64,000 nucleotides of DNA, taken from positions 62,001 to 126,000 of the forward strand of contig NZ_AJTQ01000139.1 in assembly GCF_000262345.1 (NCBI RefSeq), read 5' to 3'. The notes under the pieces were generated by a model. It ran no database searches. It was not told the origin of the DNA and worked only from the letters and a program-made list of their open reading frames with translations. Positions 62,227 through 64,000 of this stretch are shown here, one piece after another (position 1 is the stretch's first letter; each line of letters starts with the position of its first letter). The DNA comes from Streptomyces xiaopingdaonensis. Lineage in GTDB: Bacteria > Actinomycetota > Actinomycetes > Streptomycetales > Streptomycetaceae. The translations under genes were made by a program, and so were the position numbers.

Positions 62227-63054
62227 TCAGTGGTTCTCGGCGAGCGCGCCCTGGATGTAGTTGCAGGTCAGGAGGACGAAGACATACGCCTGGATCGCCT
62301 GGATGAAGAGCTCGAAAGCGACCATCGCGATCGTCATCACGAACGAGACCGCGGCGTACGCGATACCGATGCCGTTCAGCAGGTACCAGCTCGCGATCGT
62401 GAACATCACGATCAGCAGGTGTCCCGCGAACATGTTGGCGAAGAGCCGGACGGCGTGCGTGAAGGGCCGCACGAGCAGGTTCGAGAAGAACTCGATGAGC
62501 ATCGCGAGCGGCAGCACGGGACCGAGCGACTTGTCGTAGCCGGTGAAGTTCTTCCAGGCGCCGGTCCAGCCGTGCCGCTTGAACGTCAGGGAGACCCAGA
62601 TGATGTAGACGAGCGCGGCGAGGACCATCGGGTACGCGATGATCGACGTCACGGGGAACTGGGCGAGCGGGATCACGGACCAGAGGTTCATGACCCAGAT
62701 GAAGAAGAACAACGCCACCACGAACGGGACGTACTTCTCGCCCTCGCGCTTTCCGAGGTTCTCGTAGACCACGCCCCTGCGGACGAAGTCGTAGCCGGCC
62801 TCGCCGACCATCTGGAGCTTGCCCGGCACGAGCTGCGGCTTGTTGAAGGCGGCCCAGAAGAACCAGACGATCGCCAGGGTGCCCACGAGGGCGAGCAGCA
62901 TGGGCTTGTTGAACTCGAAGCCGCCGACCGTGAAGAGCGGCTCGAAGACGAAAGAGTGGAGCCCCGGAGCCGGGAAGCCGCAACCGTCGAAGATGTGGCA
63001 ATCGGTCTCGAAGGCGAGCATCTGGTCAGCACTCACCGCGAGCTCCTTCTGCAT
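62227..63054 (-). CDS. atpB: ATP synthase subunit a
   Basis: 275 aa, six helices. The essential arginine is R203 in AVRLFANM. Ends ... NYIQGALAENH. Preceded by a 228-base gap after atpI that carries GCTCG-AA-CGAGC and may contain an additional promoter. Confidence 0.96.
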   Translation of the reverse strand: MQKELAVSADQMLAFETDCHIFDGCGFPAPGLHSFVFEPLFTVGGFEFNKPMLLALVGTLAIVWFFWAAFNKPQLVPGKLQMVGEAGYDFVRRGVVYENLGKREGEKYVPFVVALFFFIWVMNLWSVIPLAQFPVTSIIAYPMVLAALVYIIWVSLTFKRHGWTGAWKNFTGYDKSLGPVLPLAMLIEFFSNLLVRPFTHAVRLFANMFAGHLLIVMFTIASWYLLNGIGIAYAAVSFVMTIAMVAFELFIQAIQAYVFVLLTCNYIQGALAENH

Positions 63055-63282
63055 GGCGCATGGATACGGCTACCTCGATGTGTCGGCGCGGCGCGGGGCC
63101 GCGGGGCGGCACTGGACTGGTGTTACGGATGTGGGGGCGGCGGACGGTTCGCGAGGGGCGCGGGCCGTTCCGTCGCCGGGAACCTGCCTGCTCGACCACC
63201 CGCACCTGCTGCGCCGCAGTTGGCAAAGGACGATAGCAGTTGCTCGAACGAGCGCTTATTCCGCCCCTACGTCTGCCCCGCG

Positions 63283-63720
63283 TCACGAACTCGCCCCCGA
63301 GGCCACCTGCTTGCCGGTCTCGGACGAATCGGGCTCGATATAGAGGATCTTGGCCTTCGAGTGCGAGAGGGCCTGGCACACGACCCAGACCACGGTGGCA
63401 CCGAGCAGCGTGAAGGCGAACGCCTTGGTGTCGAAGAGCGTGGTGTTCTTGAAGACCGCCAACACGACCGCGAGCAGCAGGATCTGCGTCGTGTACAGCA
63501 TCAGGCCCATGGCCTGGAAGAGGTGCGGAAAGGATTTGGCGGTCCGCTGGAGAACGATCTGGCCGATCCCCATGAAGAGGATCACCACGAACGCTCCGAC
63601 GGCCGCACCGATTGCTCCTTTGCCGCCTGCGAGTACGCCGCTGAGCACCGCGCCCGCGGCACCCGCGAGAGCGGTCGGGACGGCGCAGTGCAGCAGCATG
63701 CGAGCGTCGGGCGACTGCAT
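63283..63720 (-). CDS. atpI: AtpI-like membrane protein of the ATP synthase operon
   Basis: 145 aa, ATG 63720 (GGAGCAAG upstream). Four helices; LLHCAVPTALAGAAGAVLSG, GAFVVILFMGIGQIVLQR, LMLYTTQILLLAVVLAVFKN, FAFTLLGATVVWVVCQALSH. Thought to help c-ring assembly or Mg uptake in other species. First gene of the operon. Confidence 0.88.
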   Translation of the reverse strand: MQSPDARMLLHCAVPTALAGAAGAVLSGVLAGGKGAIGAAVGAFVVILFMGIGQIVLQRTAKSFPHLFQAMGLMLYTTQILLLAVVLAVFKNTTLFDTKAFAFTLLGATVVWVVCQALSHSKAKILYIEPDSSETGKQVASGASS

Positions 63721-63866
63721 GGGGCTTGCTCCGGAGGTCTTGGGGGTTGTCGTCGTTGACGAGCGGCACCCCGGTCGATGAAGGCCGTTACCGATCAACA
63801 CCTCGCCGACGGGCCGCCGTTCAGCATTTGCACGAGGACACATCGACCGGTCACCGGGGTTCGTGA

Positions 63867-63896
63867 ACGGTATCACAAACTATTTGATGAGGTCTT
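63867..63896 (-). promoter_or_regulatory. Possible promoter of the atp operon
   Basis: On the minus strand: AAGACC (63896-63891), 18-bp spacer, TACCGT (63872-63867), about 147 bases before atpI. The region 63860-63900 is AT-rich (ATCACAAACTATTTGATGAG). The remaining upstream DNA to 64000 shows no gene. Confidence 0.4.
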
Positions 63897-64000
63897 TACC
63901 CGCCCCCTGTGCTGCCTGTCACATACACAGAGTTCGGTCTGTGCGCCCCTCCCGCGGTCGCGAACTCACCTCGTTTTCACGGAGAGTGGAGACGCGCACA

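Overview
The window is chromosomal DNA of a high-GC actinomycete, almost certainly a Streptomyces. The evidence is the very high third-position GC, many GTG starts with 4-base (GTGA/ATGA) overlaps, an LAETG sortase substrate, the polar-growth coiled-coil pair Scy and FilP, an archaeal-type NucS, and a complete F1Fo ATP synthase operon. From memory, the gene order largely follows the S. coelicolor stretch that runs from pfkA/pta/ackA/pyk2 through icmA, scy (SCO5397), filP (SCO5396) and nucS (SCO5388) to atpIBEFHAGDC. I could not check this by alignment. I found no tRNA, rRNA, CRISPR array, transposase or prophage.

Layout. 1-3.0 kb: the end of a DcuS/CitA-type sensor kinase, its response regulator, and a secreted GH18 chitinase behind a DasR-like operator. 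3.2-3.8 kb: a sortase-anchored LAETG surface protein. 4.5-10.8 kb: central carbon metabolism (pfkA, then pta-ackA, then pyk). 11.1-13.9 kb: a three-gene envelope operon of unknown function (DUF6230 secreted protein, DUF6114 membrane protein, coiled-coil secreted protein). 14.6-18.2 kb: thioredoxin/TPR protein, TetR regulator, and the isobutyryl-CoA mutase large subunit icmA. 18.3-22.7 kb: DUF3817 proteins, a thiamine-binding-like protein, two MarR regulators and three consecutive AIM24 paralogues. 22.7-26.7 kb: a flavin oxidoreductase, an OmpR-type two-component system and its PepSY-domain target. 26.8-29.7 kb: meaB, acetyl-CoA acetyltransferase and methylmalonyl-CoA epimerase. 30.0-34.7 kb: scy and filP. 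34.9-38.4 kb: an ABC exporter, a small zinc-binding protein and a second luciferase-like oxidoreductase. 38.6-40.0 kb: an SCO5389-family protein and nucS. 40.3-45.0 kb: a sugar ABC importer with a GH1 beta-glucosidase behind a LacI/CebR-like operator. 45.3-49.4 kb: a large P-loop membrane protein, a STAS protein and 3-hydroxybutyryl-CoA dehydrogenase. 49.7-50.6 kb: a cytochrome oxidase subunit I fragment joined to a small membrane ORF. 50.9-55.6 kb: cob(I)alamin adenosyltransferase, an AEC transporter, a NarL-type two-component system and DUF2550. 55.8-63.7 kb: atpIBEFHAGDC.

How the genes connect. Acyl-CoA and B12-dependent metabolism is scattered but coherent: icmA, meaB, mce, thiolase, 3-hydroxybutyryl-CoA dehydrogenase and the PduO adenosyltransferase together support branched-chain, propionate and butyrate interconversion. 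Chitinase, glucoside importer and GH1 feed sugars into pfkA, pyk and pta-ackA. Scy and FilP organise tip growth. The LAETG protein and the DUF6230 operon belong to the cell surface. Several unexplained elements stand out: a palindrome of the TTACT/AGTAA type upstream of the DUF6230 operon, the truncated ctaD, the triple AIM24 array, a Walker A lysine-to-arginine change in the 766-aa P-loop protein, and a STAS protein without the usual phospho-serine.
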